NCBI GenBank assembly: GCA_023229645.1
Contig: JALNYU010000005.1
Span: forward strand, 124,001-188,000
Length of the DNA: 64,000 nucleotides
Direction: 5' to 3'
Source: Nevskia sp.
GTDB lineage: Bacteria; Pseudomonadota; Gammaproteobacteria; Nevskiales; Nevskiaceae
Positions 33,155 through 43,027 of the stretch are shown here, piece after piece (positions within the stretch are counted from its first letter, which is position 1; each line of letters begins with the position of its first letter). Under the pieces are notes generated by a model, which saw only the letters and a program-made list of their open reading frames with translations, searched no databases and was not told the origin of the DNA. Made by a program: the position numbers and the translations under genes.

Positions 33155-35338
33155 ATGTTCACTTACACCATCAAGCGGGCGGCAACCGGGTCGGCGTTCG
33201 CCGCGATGGGTCGCATTTTTCAACTCTCGGCATTGGCCGTTGCGGCGCTGTTCGCAGCGACGCTGCCGGCGCGTGCGCAGCAGGGCAATACACTGCAGGC
33301 GATGGATTTCGTCGCGCTCGACGGCGATCGCGTGCTACTGACGCTGACGCTTTCGTCGCCAGCGCCGGAACCCGCGATCTTCACGATCGATAAACCGGCG
33401 CGGTTGTCGTTGGATTTGCCAGACACGACGCTGGCGTTGAGCGAGCGTTATCGCAAAGTTAATGTTGGGCAAGTTCGTTCAATTGCCGCAGCAGAAGCCA
33501 AGGGCCGCTCGCGTATTGTCGTCGAGCTATCGCAATTGACGCCGCACACCCTGCGTATCGACGGCAATAAGGTTTACCTCGAACTGGCCGGCGCCAACGT
33601 TGGAACATCGGGCGGATCGACCACTGCAAGCACGGTTTCAGCGCCGACACAGTCGCAAGCCCCGGGCTTGATCAACAACATCGATTTTCGTCGCGGCGAA
33701 AAAGGCGAAGGCCGAATCATCGTGACGATGGCCGATACCCATAGCGCGGTCGACGTGCGGGAAGAGGGCGGTAAGATCATTGCCCGCTTCAAGAACTCAA
33801 ACCTGCCGGAGCGCTTAATTAAGCGCCTTGATGTGCTCGATTTCGCGACGCCGGTTAAGTTCATCGATGCCAGCCGCGATGGCGCCAATACGCAGATTGC
33901 GATTACGCCGATCACCGCCGGTGATTTCGAGCAGGTGGCCTATCAAGCGGGGAATCAGTTCACACTCGAATTGCAGCCGCTGACGCGCGACAAACAAGAA
34001 GAGCGTCGCCGCGCAGAACCGCAATACACCGGCGAGCGGATTAGCTTGTCGTTCCAGAGCGTCGATGTGCGCTCGCTGCTGCAGATCATCGCCGACGTCG
34101 CCCAAACCAATATGGTGGTTAGCGATTCGGTCAACGGCCAGATTGCGATGCGTTTGCAAAATGTGCCCTGGGATCAGGCTCTGGATATCATTCTGCGCAC
34201 GAAGGGTCTCGGCCAGCGCCGCCAGGGGAACGTGATTTTGGTCGCGCCGCTCGATGAATTGGCGCAGCGCGAAAAAGCGGAACTGGAAGCCGATAAGCAG
34301 AAAGTGCAGCTGGCACCGCTGCGTTCCGAAATCATCCAGGTCAACTACGCCAAGGCCAGCGAACTGGCGACGCTGATCAAGACGAAAGAAAACTCGGTGC
34401 TGTCTGAGCGCGGTAGCGTCTCGGTCGACGATCGCACCAATACGTTGTTGGTGCTCGAAACCCGCGACAAGCTCAATGAAATTCGGACACTGGTGCAGCG
34501 CTTGGATATTCCGGTGCGGCAGGTGCTGATTGAATCGCGCATTGTCGTTGCCCGCAGCAATTTCGATCGTGAGTTCGGCGCCCGCTTTGGTTTCTCGGGG
34601 ATTCGGACGCGCAACGGCGGTGAAGGCGGCTTGATCACCACATCCGGTACCGGCGCTGCGACCAATACCACGGTTGCTGACGCGACGAATGCCAGCCGTA
34701 CGGCCGGTTCGCCGCTGCAAGTCGGAACCATTCCTAGCCGTTACAACGTCAACCTGCCGCTCGCCAGCCCAGCAGGTAGCGTCGCGTTGGCCATTCTCGG
34801 CAAGAACTCACTGGTCGATTTGGAATTGTCGGCAGTGCAGACTGAGGGCAAGGGCGAAGTTATTTCGAGCCCGCGCGTGATTACGGCAAACGGCAAGCAG
34901 GCATCGATTGAGCAGGGTGTTGAAATTCCCTATCAGAACTCGACCAGCAGCGGCGCCACCGCGATTCAGTTCAAAAAGGCGGTGCTGAGCTTGAATGTGA
35001 CGCCACAAATTACGCCGGACAACCGGGTGATCATGGACCTCGCTGTTAACAACGATAGCCGCGGCCAGGACATCAATACCGGTATCGGTGGCGCCCAGGC
35101 GCCAAGTATCGATACCCGCAAAGTGACGACACAAGTTCTCGTCGACAATGGTCAGACGGTCGTACTGGGCGGCATTTACGAGCAGACGAATAACGACACG
35201 ATCACGAAAGTACCGTTGCTTGGCGATGTGCCGATTCTTGGCGCGCTGTTCCGGACCAAGACCAAAGTGTCGAATAAAACCGAGCTGCTGATTTTCATCA
35301 CGCCGAAAATCCTCAGCGAAGGGCTTAAGGTCAACTGA
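33155..35338 (+). CDS. pilQ: Type IV pilus secretin PilQ
   Basis: Outer-membrane secretin forming the pilus exit pore, 727 residues. GGAG precedes the ATG. Signal peptide residues 1-41 (long basic start, cut near PARAQ). One AMIN domain region (about 45-135) is followed by a second (about 170-275) before the N0/STN domain (ISLSFQSVDVRSLLQIIADV, about 290). An N1 domain (IIQVNYAKASELATLIK) follows, then the secretin core with VLIESRIVVARSNFDREFG, EVISSPRVITANGKQASIEQ and VVLGGIYEQTNNDT. Ends the pil operon with a terminator 17 bases on. Confidence 0.96.
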   Translation: MFTYTIKRAATGSAFAAMGRIFQLSALAVAALFAATLPARAQQGNTLQAMDFVALDGDRVLLTLTLSSPAPEPAIFTIDKPARLSLDLPDTTLALSERYRKVNVGQVRSIAAAEAKGRSRIVVELSQLTPHTLRIDGNKVYLELAGANVGTSGGSTTASTVSAPTQSQAPGLINNIDFRRGEKGEGRIIVTMADTHSAVDVREEGGKIIARFKNSNLPERLIKRLDVLDFATPVKFIDASRDGANTQIAITPITAGDFEQVAYQAGNQFTLELQPLTRDKQEERRRAEPQYTGERISLSFQSVDVRSLLQIIADVAQTNMVVSDSVNGQIAMRLQNVPWDQALDIILRTKGLGQRRQGNVILVAPLDELAQREKAELEADKQKVQLAPLRSEIIQVNYAKASELATLIKTKENSVLSERGSVSVDDRTNTLLVLETRDKLNEIRTLVQRLDIPVRQVLIESRIVVARSNFDREFGARFGFSGIRTRNGGEGGLITTSGTGAATNTTVADATNASRTAGSPLQVGTIPSRYNVNLPLASPAGSVALAILGKNSLVDLELSAVQTEGKGEVISSPRVITANGKQASIEQGVEIPYQNSTSSGATAIQFKKAVLSLNVTPQITPDNRVIMDLAVNNDSRGQDINTGIGGAQAPSIDTRKVTTQVLVDNGQTVVLGGIYEQTNNDTITKVPLLGDVPILGALFRTKTKVSNKTELLIFITPKILSEGLKVN

Positions 35339-35355
35339 CGTCGGCAAACGCGTAC

Positions 35356-35394
35356 AAAATCAGTGTCGGTCGAAAGTCTGGCACTGATTTTTTT
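35356..35394 (+). terminator. Intrinsic terminator after pilQ
   Basis: AAAATCAGTG pairs with CACTGATTTT, with further weak pairs inside, and is followed by a T run. It separates the pil genes from aroK-aroB. The aroK start lies 22 bases further on, so aroK needs its own promoter or read-through. Confidence 0.75.
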
Positions 35395-35416
35395 ATGCCT
35401 GCCGTGATGACGCCTT

Positions 35417-35947
35417 GTGAGTAAGCAAAACAATATCTTCTTGATCGGCCCGATGGGCGCCGGGAAAACCACGGTCGGCCGCCGATTGGCGGACGCGCGC
35501 GGCATGGAATTCATCGACAGTGATCAAGATGTCGAGGCGCGCACCGGCGTCAACATCACGTTTATTTTCGAGAAAGAAGGCGAAGCCGGGTTTCGTCGCC
35601 GCGAGCGGTCGGCGATCGCCAATCTCACCGAGCGTGAAAATCTCGTGCTCTCGACCGGCGGCGGCGCAATCTTGGATCCGGATAATCGCCGCTGGTTGTC
35701 CGAGCGCGGTTTCGTGGTCTATCTCTACGCCGGGGTTGAGCAGCAGATCGCCCGAACCGAGCGCACTGACAACCGCCCCCTGTTGCAGGGCGGGGATCGC
35801 CGTGACACTCTGCAGCGCCTTTTTTTGATCCGCGACCCGCTTTATCGTGAAATCGCCGACCTCGTCATCAATACCGACGGCCGCAACGCCCGAACACTCG
35901 CACGCGAAATCGAGGATAAGCTCGTCCGTGCCGCTGGCGTCCGCTGA
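35417..35947 (+). CDS. aroK: Shikimate kinase
   Basis: Phosphorylates shikimate with ATP in the chorismate pathway, 176 residues. Starts with GTG (SKQNNIFLIGPMGAGKTTVG). Walker A is GPMGAGKT. The substrate site has FIDSDQDVEARTG and the FRRRE of EAGFRRRERSAI. The GG motif is STGGGAILD and the lid Arg is in TDNRPLLQGGDRRD. Its 3' end overlaps the aroB start by 20 bases. Confidence 0.96.
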   Translation: MSKQNNIFLIGPMGAGKTTVGRRLADARGMEFIDSDQDVEARTGVNITFIFEKEGEAGFRRRERSAIANLTERENLVLSTGGGAILDPDNRRWLSERGFVVYLYAGVEQQIARTERTDNRPLLQGGDRRDTLQRLFLIRDPLYREIADLVINTDGRNARTLAREIEDKLVRAAGVR

Positions 35948-37055
35948 ACCCCGCCTGCGCGAATTACGCGTCGAACTCGGTGCGCGCAGCTACGCGCTGC
36001 AAATTGGCCCAGGCTTATTGGCCGACCCCAGCCGGTTCGATGATTTTCGCGGTCGGAATTGCCGCGTTGTCAGCGATGCCAATGTTGCCCCGCTATATCT
36101 CGAACAACTGCGGCAAACCCTCGGTTTAGCGGCAGAGCGCGCGTTTATCTTGCCGGCCGGCGAAACGCAAAAGACCTTAGGCAACGCCGAAGCGGTGCTG
36201 GATTGGCTGCTCGCAAACCGGTTTCCGCGCGATGGCGTGTTGATTGCGCTCGGCGGCGGCGTTATCGGCGATCTCACCGGCTTCGTTGCTTCGATCTACC
36301 AGCGTGGCGTCGACTTTTTGCAGCTGCCAACAACCTTGCTCGCGCAGGTCGACTCTAGCGTTGGCGGCAAAACCGGCGTCAACCATGCGCGCGGCAAAAA
36401 TATGATCGGCGCGTTCCACCAGCCTTGTGCGGTGATCGCCGATACCGACACGCTGCGCAGCCTGCCACCGCGCGAGTTGTCGGCCGGGCTCGCTGAAATA
36501 ATCAAATGCGGCCTGCTCGCCGACGCTGAATTCTTTGCGTGGCTGGAACAGCATATCGATGCACTGCGCGCGCTCGACGGCGAGCGGCTCGGCACTGCAA
36601 TTGAACGCTGCTGCCGCCTGAAAGCGCAGATCGTCGCGCGCGACGAGCGGGAAAGCATCGCCGGTGGGCCGCGTGCGCTATTGAATCTTGGCCACACCTT
36701 CGGCCACGCGGTTGAAACATTCACCCGTTACCAAACGTGGCTGCACGGCGAAGCGGTTGGCCTTGGGCTCTGCATGGCGGCTGATTTATCGGCGCGCTTG
36801 GCCTGGATCGACGCCGACGCCCTGGCGCGTTGCACGGCGCTTGTTGCCCGAGCGGGTCTGCCGGTGCGGCCGCCGGTTGAAATGCGCGTCGAGGACTTCC
36901 GGCAGCTGATGCAACTCGATAAAAAAGTTGCTGCGGGTAAGCTGCGGCTGGTGCTGTTGCGCGGTTTGGGCGACGCGGTGACGACTGCCGATTTCGACGA
37001 GGCGGCCTTTGCCCAGACGCTTGCCGCGTTCTGTGGGCCCGCGGCCGCGATATGA
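35928..37055 (+). CDS. aroB: 3-Dehydroquinate synthase
   Basis: NAD- and zinc-dependent second enzyme of the shikimate pathway, 375 residues. No ATG fits; the GTG at 35928 inside aroK gives the right length and N-terminus (LRELRVELGARSYALQIG). Landmarks are LPAGETQKTLGNAEAVLDWL (cited by GETQKT), ALGGGVIGDLTGFVAS, PTTLLAQVDSSVGGKTGVN and the zinc-binding NLGHTFGHAVE. A 4-base ATGA overlap couples it to dgt. Confidence 0.95.
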   Translation: MPLASAEPRLRELRVELGARSYALQIGPGLLADPSRFDDFRGRNCRVVSDANVAPLYLEQLRQTLGLAAERAFILPAGETQKTLGNAEAVLDWLLANRFPRDGVLIALGGGVIGDLTGFVASIYQRGVDFLQLPTTLLAQVDSSVGGKTGVNHARGKNMIGAFHQPCAVIADTDTLRSLPPRELSAGLAEIIKCGLLADAEFFAWLEQHIDALRALDGERLGTAIERCCRLKAQIVARDERESIAGGPRALLNLGHTFGHAVETFTRYQTWLHGEAVGLGLCMAADLSARLAWIDADALARCTALVARAGLPVRPPVEMRVEDFRQLMQLDKKVAAGKLRLVLLRGLGDAVTTADFDEAAFAQTLAAFCGPAAAI

Positions 37056-38200
37056 AGCTCGCGTCTTATGCGGCCTGTGCGGACACGTCGCGCGGCCGGC
37101 GCTACGCGGAACCGGCGCCAACCACGCGTAGCGACTATCAGCGTGACCGCGATCGCATTATTCACAGCGTGGCGTTTCGGCGTCTCGAATATAAAACCCA
37201 GGTCTTCATTAGCCACGAAGGCGACTTATTTCGGAATCGACTAACGCATTCATTGGAAGTTGCGCAGATTACCCGCAGCCTCGCGCGCACATTGGCGCTG
37301 AACGAAGACCTCAGCGAGGCCATTGCGCTCGCGCACGACCTCGGCCACACCCCGTTTGGGCACGCCGGTCAGGACGCGCTCAACGATTGCATGCGCGACT
37401 ACGGCGGCTTCGAACATAACGCTCAAAGCCTGCGTGTCGTCGATGAATTGGAAGACAAATATGCGGCGTTTCGCGGCCTTAATCTAACGTTCGAAACGCG
37501 CGAAGGCATCCTCAAGCACTGCTCGCAAACCCGTGCGCGGACGCTCGGCGATGTCGGCGAGCGCTTCCTGAACAAGCAGCAAGGCGGTTTGGAGGCGCAG
37601 CTTACCAACGTCGCCGATCAAATCGCCTACAACAATCACGATGTCGATGACGGCTTGCGCGCCGGCCTGCTGACGATCGAACAACTACAAGCGGTGCCGT
37701 TGTTCGCGCGGCACTTGGCCGAAGTTCGCGCAACCTACGCGGCACTGACGCCGCAACAACTGCGTTTCGAAACCATCCGACGGATGATTAACGCGCTGGT
37801 CGTCGATCTCGGCACTCAGACTGCGGACAATTTGCTGCCCTATGCCGGACAGAGCATCGACGCGGTCCGCGCGCTGCCAGCGCCGCTGGTTGAGTTCGGT
37901 CCCGTGATGCAGCAGGAAAACCGCGCGCTCAAGCATTTTTTGCACGAAAACCTGTACGGCCACCATCAGGTTTACCGCGTGATGAGCAAAGCAAGACGCA
38001 TTGTGCGTGAGTTGTTTAGTGCCCTGAATGACGACCCGCGCTTGATGCCGCCCGAGTTCTACGATCACGCTATGCGCGCCGAGCAGCTGAGTGGCCGCAC
38101 GGGCCGTGCACGCGTGGTCGCCGATTACATCGCCGGGATGACCGACCGCTTTGCACTCGAAGAACATCAGCGCCTATTCGATTTGCACGTGCTGCGCTAA
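37052..38200 (+). CDS. dgt: Deoxyguanosinetriphosphate triphosphohydrolase-like protein
   Basis: A 382-residue HD-domain dNTP triphosphohydrolase of the shorter, dGTPase-like class. Metal ligands are His66 in RLTHSLEVAQ, His95-Asp96 in AHDLGHTPFGHAG and a later Asp in NVADQIAYNNHDVDDGL. The N-terminal RSDYQRDRDRIIHSVAFRRL is the family signature. Such enzymes control dNTP pools. In many gammaproteobacteria a SPOR-domain protein (DamX) lies between aroB and gltB; here dgt takes that place. Confidence 0.93.
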   Translation: MKLASYAACADTSRGRRYAEPAPTTRSDYQRDRDRIIHSVAFRRLEYKTQVFISHEGDLFRNRLTHSLEVAQITRSLARTLALNEDLSEAIALAHDLGHTPFGHAGQDALNDCMRDYGGFEHNAQSLRVVDELEDKYAAFRGLNLTFETREGILKHCSQTRARTLGDVGERFLNKQQGGLEAQLTNVADQIAYNNHDVDDGLRAGLLTIEQLQAVPLFARHLAEVRATYAALTPQQLRFETIRRMINALVVDLGTQTADNLLPYAGQSIDAVRALPAPLVEFGPVMQQENRALKHFLHENLYGHHQVYRVMSKARRIVRELFSALNDDPRLMPPEFYDHAMRAEQLSGRTGRARVVADYIAGMTDRFALEEHQRLFDLHVLR

Positions 38201-38301
38201 AGCGGTTGTTTCGGCCGCGCAGGTATCCGGCGTGGCGAAAAATAAAACCTGAAGCAGGTATTTGATGCAATGCAGGAAAATGGTCGAGAAAAACTAAATT
38301 A

Positions 38302-38329
38302 TTGACGTTGGCGTCAACATCCTTATAAT
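38302..38329 (+). promoter_or_regulatory. Sigma-70 promoter of gltBD with palindrome over the -35
   Basis: TTGACG (38302-38307) and a perfect TATAAT (38324-38329) with a 16-base spacer: the best promoter in the window. The -35 is the left arm of a perfect inverted repeat TTGACG-ttgg-CGTCAA (38302-38317), so a bound regulator would cover it. The leader to gltB is about 125 bases and has a small hairpin (CCCAT/ATGGG, 38439-38454) just before the start, where no clear Shine-Dalgarno is seen. Confidence 0.75.
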
Positions 38330-38462
38330 CAAAATGTTGCGCTGCAGGCTAACAGTCCACGCAACCACTCGCTCATTCTGCGTCTGAAGATGGCCCCCAG
38401 ATCACTCTGTGGTCGCGACAGCGGCAGGATGGTTTGCCCCCATCGACTAATGGGTTTGCGCT

Positions 38463-41400
38463 ATGAGCCGCGAAGTAGAAAACACGTTGCAGCAGGGGTT
38501 GTATCGGGAGGCGTTCGAGCGGGATAGCTGCGGATTCGGAATGATCGCCCAAATGGACGATCAAGCCAGCCACAAACTGATTAAAACTGCGATCCGTGCG
38601 CTGGAGCGCATGACGCACCGCGGTGCAATCGCCGCCGATGGCAAAACCGGCGACGGTTGCGGTCTATTGATGAAGAAGCCTGATCGCTTCCTGCGCGCCA
38701 AGGCCGCGGAACTCGGCTTCAAACTCGGCGAGCATTACTGCGCCGCGAATATTTTCCTTTCCCAAGACGCCGAAAAAGCCGCCTACGCCCGCACGGCGCT
38801 AGCCGAGGCCTGCGCCAAGCATGGGTTGAAATTACTTGGCTGGCGGCCGTTGCCGACGGATCACAGCGCCTGCGGTGAAGAAGCCCTGCGCACGCTGCCG
38901 CAGATTGAACAAGTGTTTATTTCGGCGCCAGCGGGTACGCATAAATTTGCGTTTGAGCTAAAGCTGTTCCGCGCCCGGCGCCAAGTTGAGAAGCTGATCA
39001 GCGTCGAAAGCGATAGTGATTTCTACATCACCTCGCTGTCGTGCCGCGTCATTGTCTACAAAGGTTTGGTGATGCCGGAGTATCTGCCGGTTCTGTATCC
39101 GGACCTGAACGATCCGCGCCTGGAAGCGTCGATCTGCGTGTTCCACCAACGGTTTTCGACTAATACGCTGCCGAAGTGGCGTCTGGCGCATCCGTTCCGT
39201 TTCCTCGCGCACAACGGCGAAATCAACACGATTTCCGGCAACCGTGCTTGGGCCGAAGCGCGACGCTACAAGTTTCAGTGTAAAGACCTGCCGGACATCA
39301 ACGAGATCGCGCCGCTGGTGGGCATGACCGGGTCCGACTCGCAAAGCCTCGACAACATGCTTGAAGTGTTGCTCGCTGGCGGTATGGATTTGTTCGCCGC
39401 GATGCGCGCCTTAGTGCCGCCGGCGTGGCAGAACGTCGAGAACCTCGACGCCGATTTGCGTGCGTTTTACGAATACAACTCGCTGCAAATGGAGCCCTGG
39501 GACGGCCCAGCCGGCATCGTGCTGACCGACGGCCGCTACGCGGTCTGCGCGACCGATCGCAACGGACTGCGGCCAACGCGGTACGTGATCACGAAAGACC
39601 GAACGATCACGTTGGCGTCGGAAATCGGCGTAAACGAAGTGCCGCCGGAAGATGTCGTCGAAAAAGGTCGCTTACGTCCGGGCCAAATGCTGGCTGTCGA
39701 TACCGAATCCGGCAGTTTGCTGCGACCGATGGACATCGACCGTATGCTCGCCGCGCGGCAGCCGTATAAGCAGTGGCTGAAGCGCAATATCAAGCGCTTG
39801 GAGTCGTCGTTGAGCGATGACCCCACCGCGCTTGATCGCCTGCACCCGGAAAGCGTGCCGGTTTACCAGAAGCTTTACGGGCTGAGTAACGAAGAGCGCA
39901 CCGAAATTCTGCGCATACTCGCCGAGAGCGGTCAGGAAACGATCGGCTCGATGGGCGATGACACGCCGTTCGCCGTGCTGTCGGCCGGTCCACGTTCGCT
40001 TTACGACTATTTCCGCCAGCAATTCGCGCAGGTCACGAATCCGCCGATTGATCCGCTGCGCGAACAGATTGTGATGTCGCTGGAGTGCTCGCTCGGCGCC
40101 GAACGCGGTATGTTCGAGGAAACGCCGGAGCGCGCGGCGCGCTTGCTGGTGGAATCGCCGGTGCTGTCGGAAACGAAATTCCGCACGCTGCTCGCGCTTG
40201 ACGATCCGGCCTACAGCAATATCACGATTGACCTGAATTACGCACCATCGCTAGGCCTGAACGCTGCGGTTGAGGCGATTTGCGATCAAGCCGTTGAGGC
40301 GGTGCGGAATGGCACCGTGGTCATCGTGCTGTCTGATCGCAACATCGAGCGCAACACGCTGCCGGTTCATGCACTGCTCGCGACCGGTGCAGTCCAGCAA
40401 CGCCTGATTCGCGAAGGCCTGCGCTGCGATTGCAATCTCGTCATCGAAACCGCAACGGCGCGCGACCCGCATCATTTCGCCTGCTTGATCGGTTACGGCG
40501 CGTCCTGCGTTTATCCGTATCTCGCCTACGCCAGCCTGTACGACATGGCGCGCTCCGGCGAAATCAAAGGCAAGAGCCCGCAAGACCTGGCGGCGAGCTA
40601 CCGCAAAGGCATCAACAAGGGTCTGTACAAGATCATGTCGAAGATGGGCATTTCGACGATCTCCAGCTACCGTGGTGCGCAGTTGTTTGAGATCGTCGGC
40701 CTGCACGACGAAATCGTCGACGCCTGTTTCAACGATACCGTCAGCCGCATTCAGGGCGCGCGGTTTGCGGATCTCGAAGCCGAACAAACCCAGTTGGCGC
40801 TGTTAGCGTGGACGCCGAGGAAGACAGTGCCGCAGGGCGGTTTGTACAAATATGTCGTCGGCGGCGAATACCACGCCTATAACCCGGACATCATCAACAC
40901 GCTGCACAAAGCAGTGCGCTCCGGTGAATACGGCGATTACGAGGTCTACGCCAATCTGGTCAACGGTCGACCGGTGACGACGTTCCGTGATTTGCTGCAG
41001 ATCAAGGCCGACATCACGCCGATTCCGCTCGATGAAGTTGAGCCGGTCGAGTCGATCTTGAAGCGCTTCGACTCCGCCGGCATGTCGCTCGGCGCGCTGA
41101 GCCCAGAAGCGCACGAAGCCCTGGCGACGGCGATGAACCGCCTCGGCGGCCGCAGCAATTCCGGCGAAGGCGGCGAAGACCCGGCGCGCTACGGCACGAT
41201 CAAGAACTCGAAGATCAAGCAGGTCGCGAGCGGCCGTTTCGGCGTTACGCCGGCGTATCTGATGAGCGCGGAAGTGCTGCAGATCAAGGTGGCGCAAGGC
41301 GCCAAGCCCGGCGAAGGCGGTCAGCTGCCGGGCGATAAGGTGAACGAGCAGATCGCCGCGTTGCGTTACGCGCGGCCGGGTGTTGCGCTGATTTCGCCAC

Positions 41401-42938
41401 CGCCGCATCACGATATCTATTCGATTGAGGATTTGGCGCAGCTGATCTTCGACTTAAAGCAGGTCAATCCGCAGGCGATGGTTTCGGTCAAGCTGGTGTC
41501 CGGCCCCGGCGTCGGCACAATTGCCGCTGGCGTCGCCAAAGCCTACGCGGACTTCATCACGATCTCTGGCTACGACGGCGGCACAGGCGCGAGTCCGGTC
41601 ACCAGCGTTAAGTACGCCGGCACGCCGTGGGAACTGGGCTTAGCCGAAACGCACCAGACCCTGCGCCGGAACGGCCTGCGCGACAAAGTGCGTGTACAGA
41701 CCGACGGTGGCTTGAAGACCGGGCTAGATGTCGTCAAAGCGGCGATCCTCGGCGCTGAGAGCTTTGGTTTCGGCACCGCGCCGATGATCGCGCTGGGCTG
41801 CAAATACCTGCGTATCTGTCATCTGAACAACTGCGCAACCGGCGTTGCGACGCAAAATAACGTGCTGCGCAGTAACCATTTCATCGGCTTGCCGGAAATG
41901 GTCATGAACTACTTCAAGTTCGTGGCGGAAGAAACCCGGCACTGGCTGGCGCGCCTCGGCGTGCGTTCGCTGGAAGAATTGATCGGCCGCAGCGACTTGC
42001 TCGAAGCCGCCGCCGGCACAACGTCAAAACAGGCGTCATTAGATCTGCAGCCGATCCTATCGGCAGCTGGTTTGGTCTCGACCAGCGGCCAGTTCTGCAC
42101 CAGCAGCAACCCGCCGCATGATCGCGGTCTGCTTGCCGAACAAATGGTTGCGGCGGTATTGCCGGCGATCGAAGCCAAGAGCGGCGGCACGTTCGCGTTC
42201 GATATCAACAATATGAATCGCTCAATCGGCGCCCGCCTGAGCGGCGAAATTGCCAAGCGCCACGGCAATCTCGGGATGTCTGATGCGCCGGTAACGATCC
42301 AACTCAAAGGCGCTGCGGGCCAGAGCTTCGGCGTCTGGAACGCGGGCGGTTTGAACATGGAACTCGAAGGCGAGGCCAACGATTACGTCGGCAAAGGCAT
42401 GGCCGGCGGTCGTATCGTGATTCGCCCGCCGCGCGCCAGCCGTTTCAAATCCAATCAAACGGTGATCATCGGTAACACCTGCCTGTACGGCGCTACCGGC
42501 GGTACTTTGTATGCGGCTGGCATCGCCGGTGAACGTTTTGGGGTCCGTAATTCCGGCGCACTCGCGGTGGTTGAAGGCTGCGGCGATCATGGCTGCGAGT
42601 ACATGACCGGCGGCGTTGCCATTGTCCTCGGCCGCGTCGGGGTCAACTTCGGCGCCGGTATGACCGGCGGCTTTGCCTACGTGCTGGACGAGCGGCGCAA
42701 TTTTGTCGACCGCTACAACCACGAGTTGATCGATATCCATCGCATCGTCGCCGAAGCGATGGAAGGGCATCGCCACTTCCTCGTCGGCCAGTTGCGCGAG
42801 TACGTCGAGGCCACCGGCAGCGATTGGGGCCGCGAGATCATTGAGAACTTCCGAGATTACGTCGGTAAATTCTGGCTGGTTAAACCGAAAGCGGCCGATA
42901 TCGCGTCGCTGCTGGTTACGATCCGCGCCGCCGCATGA
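38463..42938 (+). CDS. gltB: Glutamate synthase (NADPH) large subunit
   Basis: Makes two glutamates from glutamine and 2-oxoglutarate. The 1491 residues match the bacterial alpha subunit. A 22-residue propeptide precedes the catalytic Cys23 (DSCGFGMIAQM), which becomes the N-terminus of the glutaminase domain. The FMN/synthase domain has SMGLS-like MSLGALSPEAHEAL and GGRSNSGEGGEDPARY. The [3Fe-4S] cluster Cys are in CKYLRICHLNNCATGVATQ. The C-terminal beta-helix has repeated Gly-rich units (GGRIVIRPP, GNTCLYGATGG). gltD follows after 89 bases. Confidence 0.98.
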   Translation: MSREVENTLQQGLYREAFERDSCGFGMIAQMDDQASHKLIKTAIRALERMTHRGAIAADGKTGDGCGLLMKKPDRFLRAKAAELGFKLGEHYCAANIFLSQDAEKAAYARTALAEACAKHGLKLLGWRPLPTDHSACGEEALRTLPQIEQVFISAPAGTHKFAFELKLFRARRQVEKLISVESDSDFYITSLSCRVIVYKGLVMPEYLPVLYPDLNDPRLEASICVFHQRFSTNTLPKWRLAHPFRFLAHNGEINTISGNRAWAEARRYKFQCKDLPDINEIAPLVGMTGSDSQSLDNMLEVLLAGGMDLFAAMRALVPPAWQNVENLDADLRAFYEYNSLQMEPWDGPAGIVLTDGRYAVCATDRNGLRPTRYVITKDRTITLASEIGVNEVPPEDVVEKGRLRPGQMLAVDTESGSLLRPMDIDRMLAARQPYKQWLKRNIKRLESSLSDDPTALDRLHPESVPVYQKLYGLSNEERTEILRILAESGQETIGSMGDDTPFAVLSAGPRSLYDYFRQQFAQVTNPPIDPLREQIVMSLECSLGAERGMFEETPERAARLLVESPVLSETKFRTLLALDDPAYSNITIDLNYAPSLGLNAAVEAICDQAVEAVRNGTVVIVLSDRNIERNTLPVHALLATGAVQQRLIREGLRCDCNLVIETATARDPHHFACLIGYGASCVYPYLAYASLYDMARSGEIKGKSPQDLAASYRKGINKGLYKIMSKMGISTISSYRGAQLFEIVGLHDEIVDACFNDTVSRIQGARFADLEAEQTQLALLAWTPRKTVPQGGLYKYVVGGEYHAYNPDIINTLHKAVRSGEYGDYEVYANLVNGRPVTTFRDLLQIKADITPIPLDEVEPVESILKRFDSAGMSLGALSPEAHEALATAMNRLGGRSNSGEGGEDPARYGTIKNSKIKQVASGRFGVTPAYLMSAEVLQIKVAQGAKPGEGGQLPGDKVNEQIAALRYARPGVALISPPPHHDIYSIEDLAQLIFDLKQVNPQAMVSVKLVSGPGVGTIAAGVAKAYADFITISGYDGGTGASPVTSVKYAGTPWELGLAETHQTLRRNGLRDKVRVQTDGGLKTGLDVVKAAILGAESFGFGTAPMIALGCKYLRICHLNNCATGVATQNNVLRSNHFIGLPEMVMNYFKFVAEETRHWLARLGVRSLEELIGRSDLLEAAAGTTSKQASLDLQPILSAAGLVSTSGQFCTSSNPPHDRGLLAEQMVAAVLPAIEAKSGGTFAFDINNMNRSIGARLSGEIAKRHGNLGMSDAPVTIQLKGAAGQSFGVWNAGGLNMELEGEANDYVGKGMAGGRIVIRPPRASRFKSNQTVIIGNTCLYGATGGTLYAAGIAGERFGVRNSGALAVVEGCGDHGCEYMTGGVAIVLGRVGVNFGAGMTGGFAYVLDERRNFVDRYNHELIDIHRIVAEAMEGHRHFLVGQLREYVEATGSDWGREIIENFRDYVGKFWLVKPKAADIASLLVTIRAAA

Positions 42939-43027
42939 TGACGCTCCGATGGCGGTCGGTCGGTACGCTCAATGCGTCCGCCGCCGCCGTCGGAATCCTG
43001 TTTCCCGCCTCAGCCTTCCGTTAAGCA

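Noticed and set aside
33815..34720. A 301-codon open frame antisense to pilQ
   Set aside because: Shadow of the secretin gene; no start context and low-complexity Arg/Gln-rich product.
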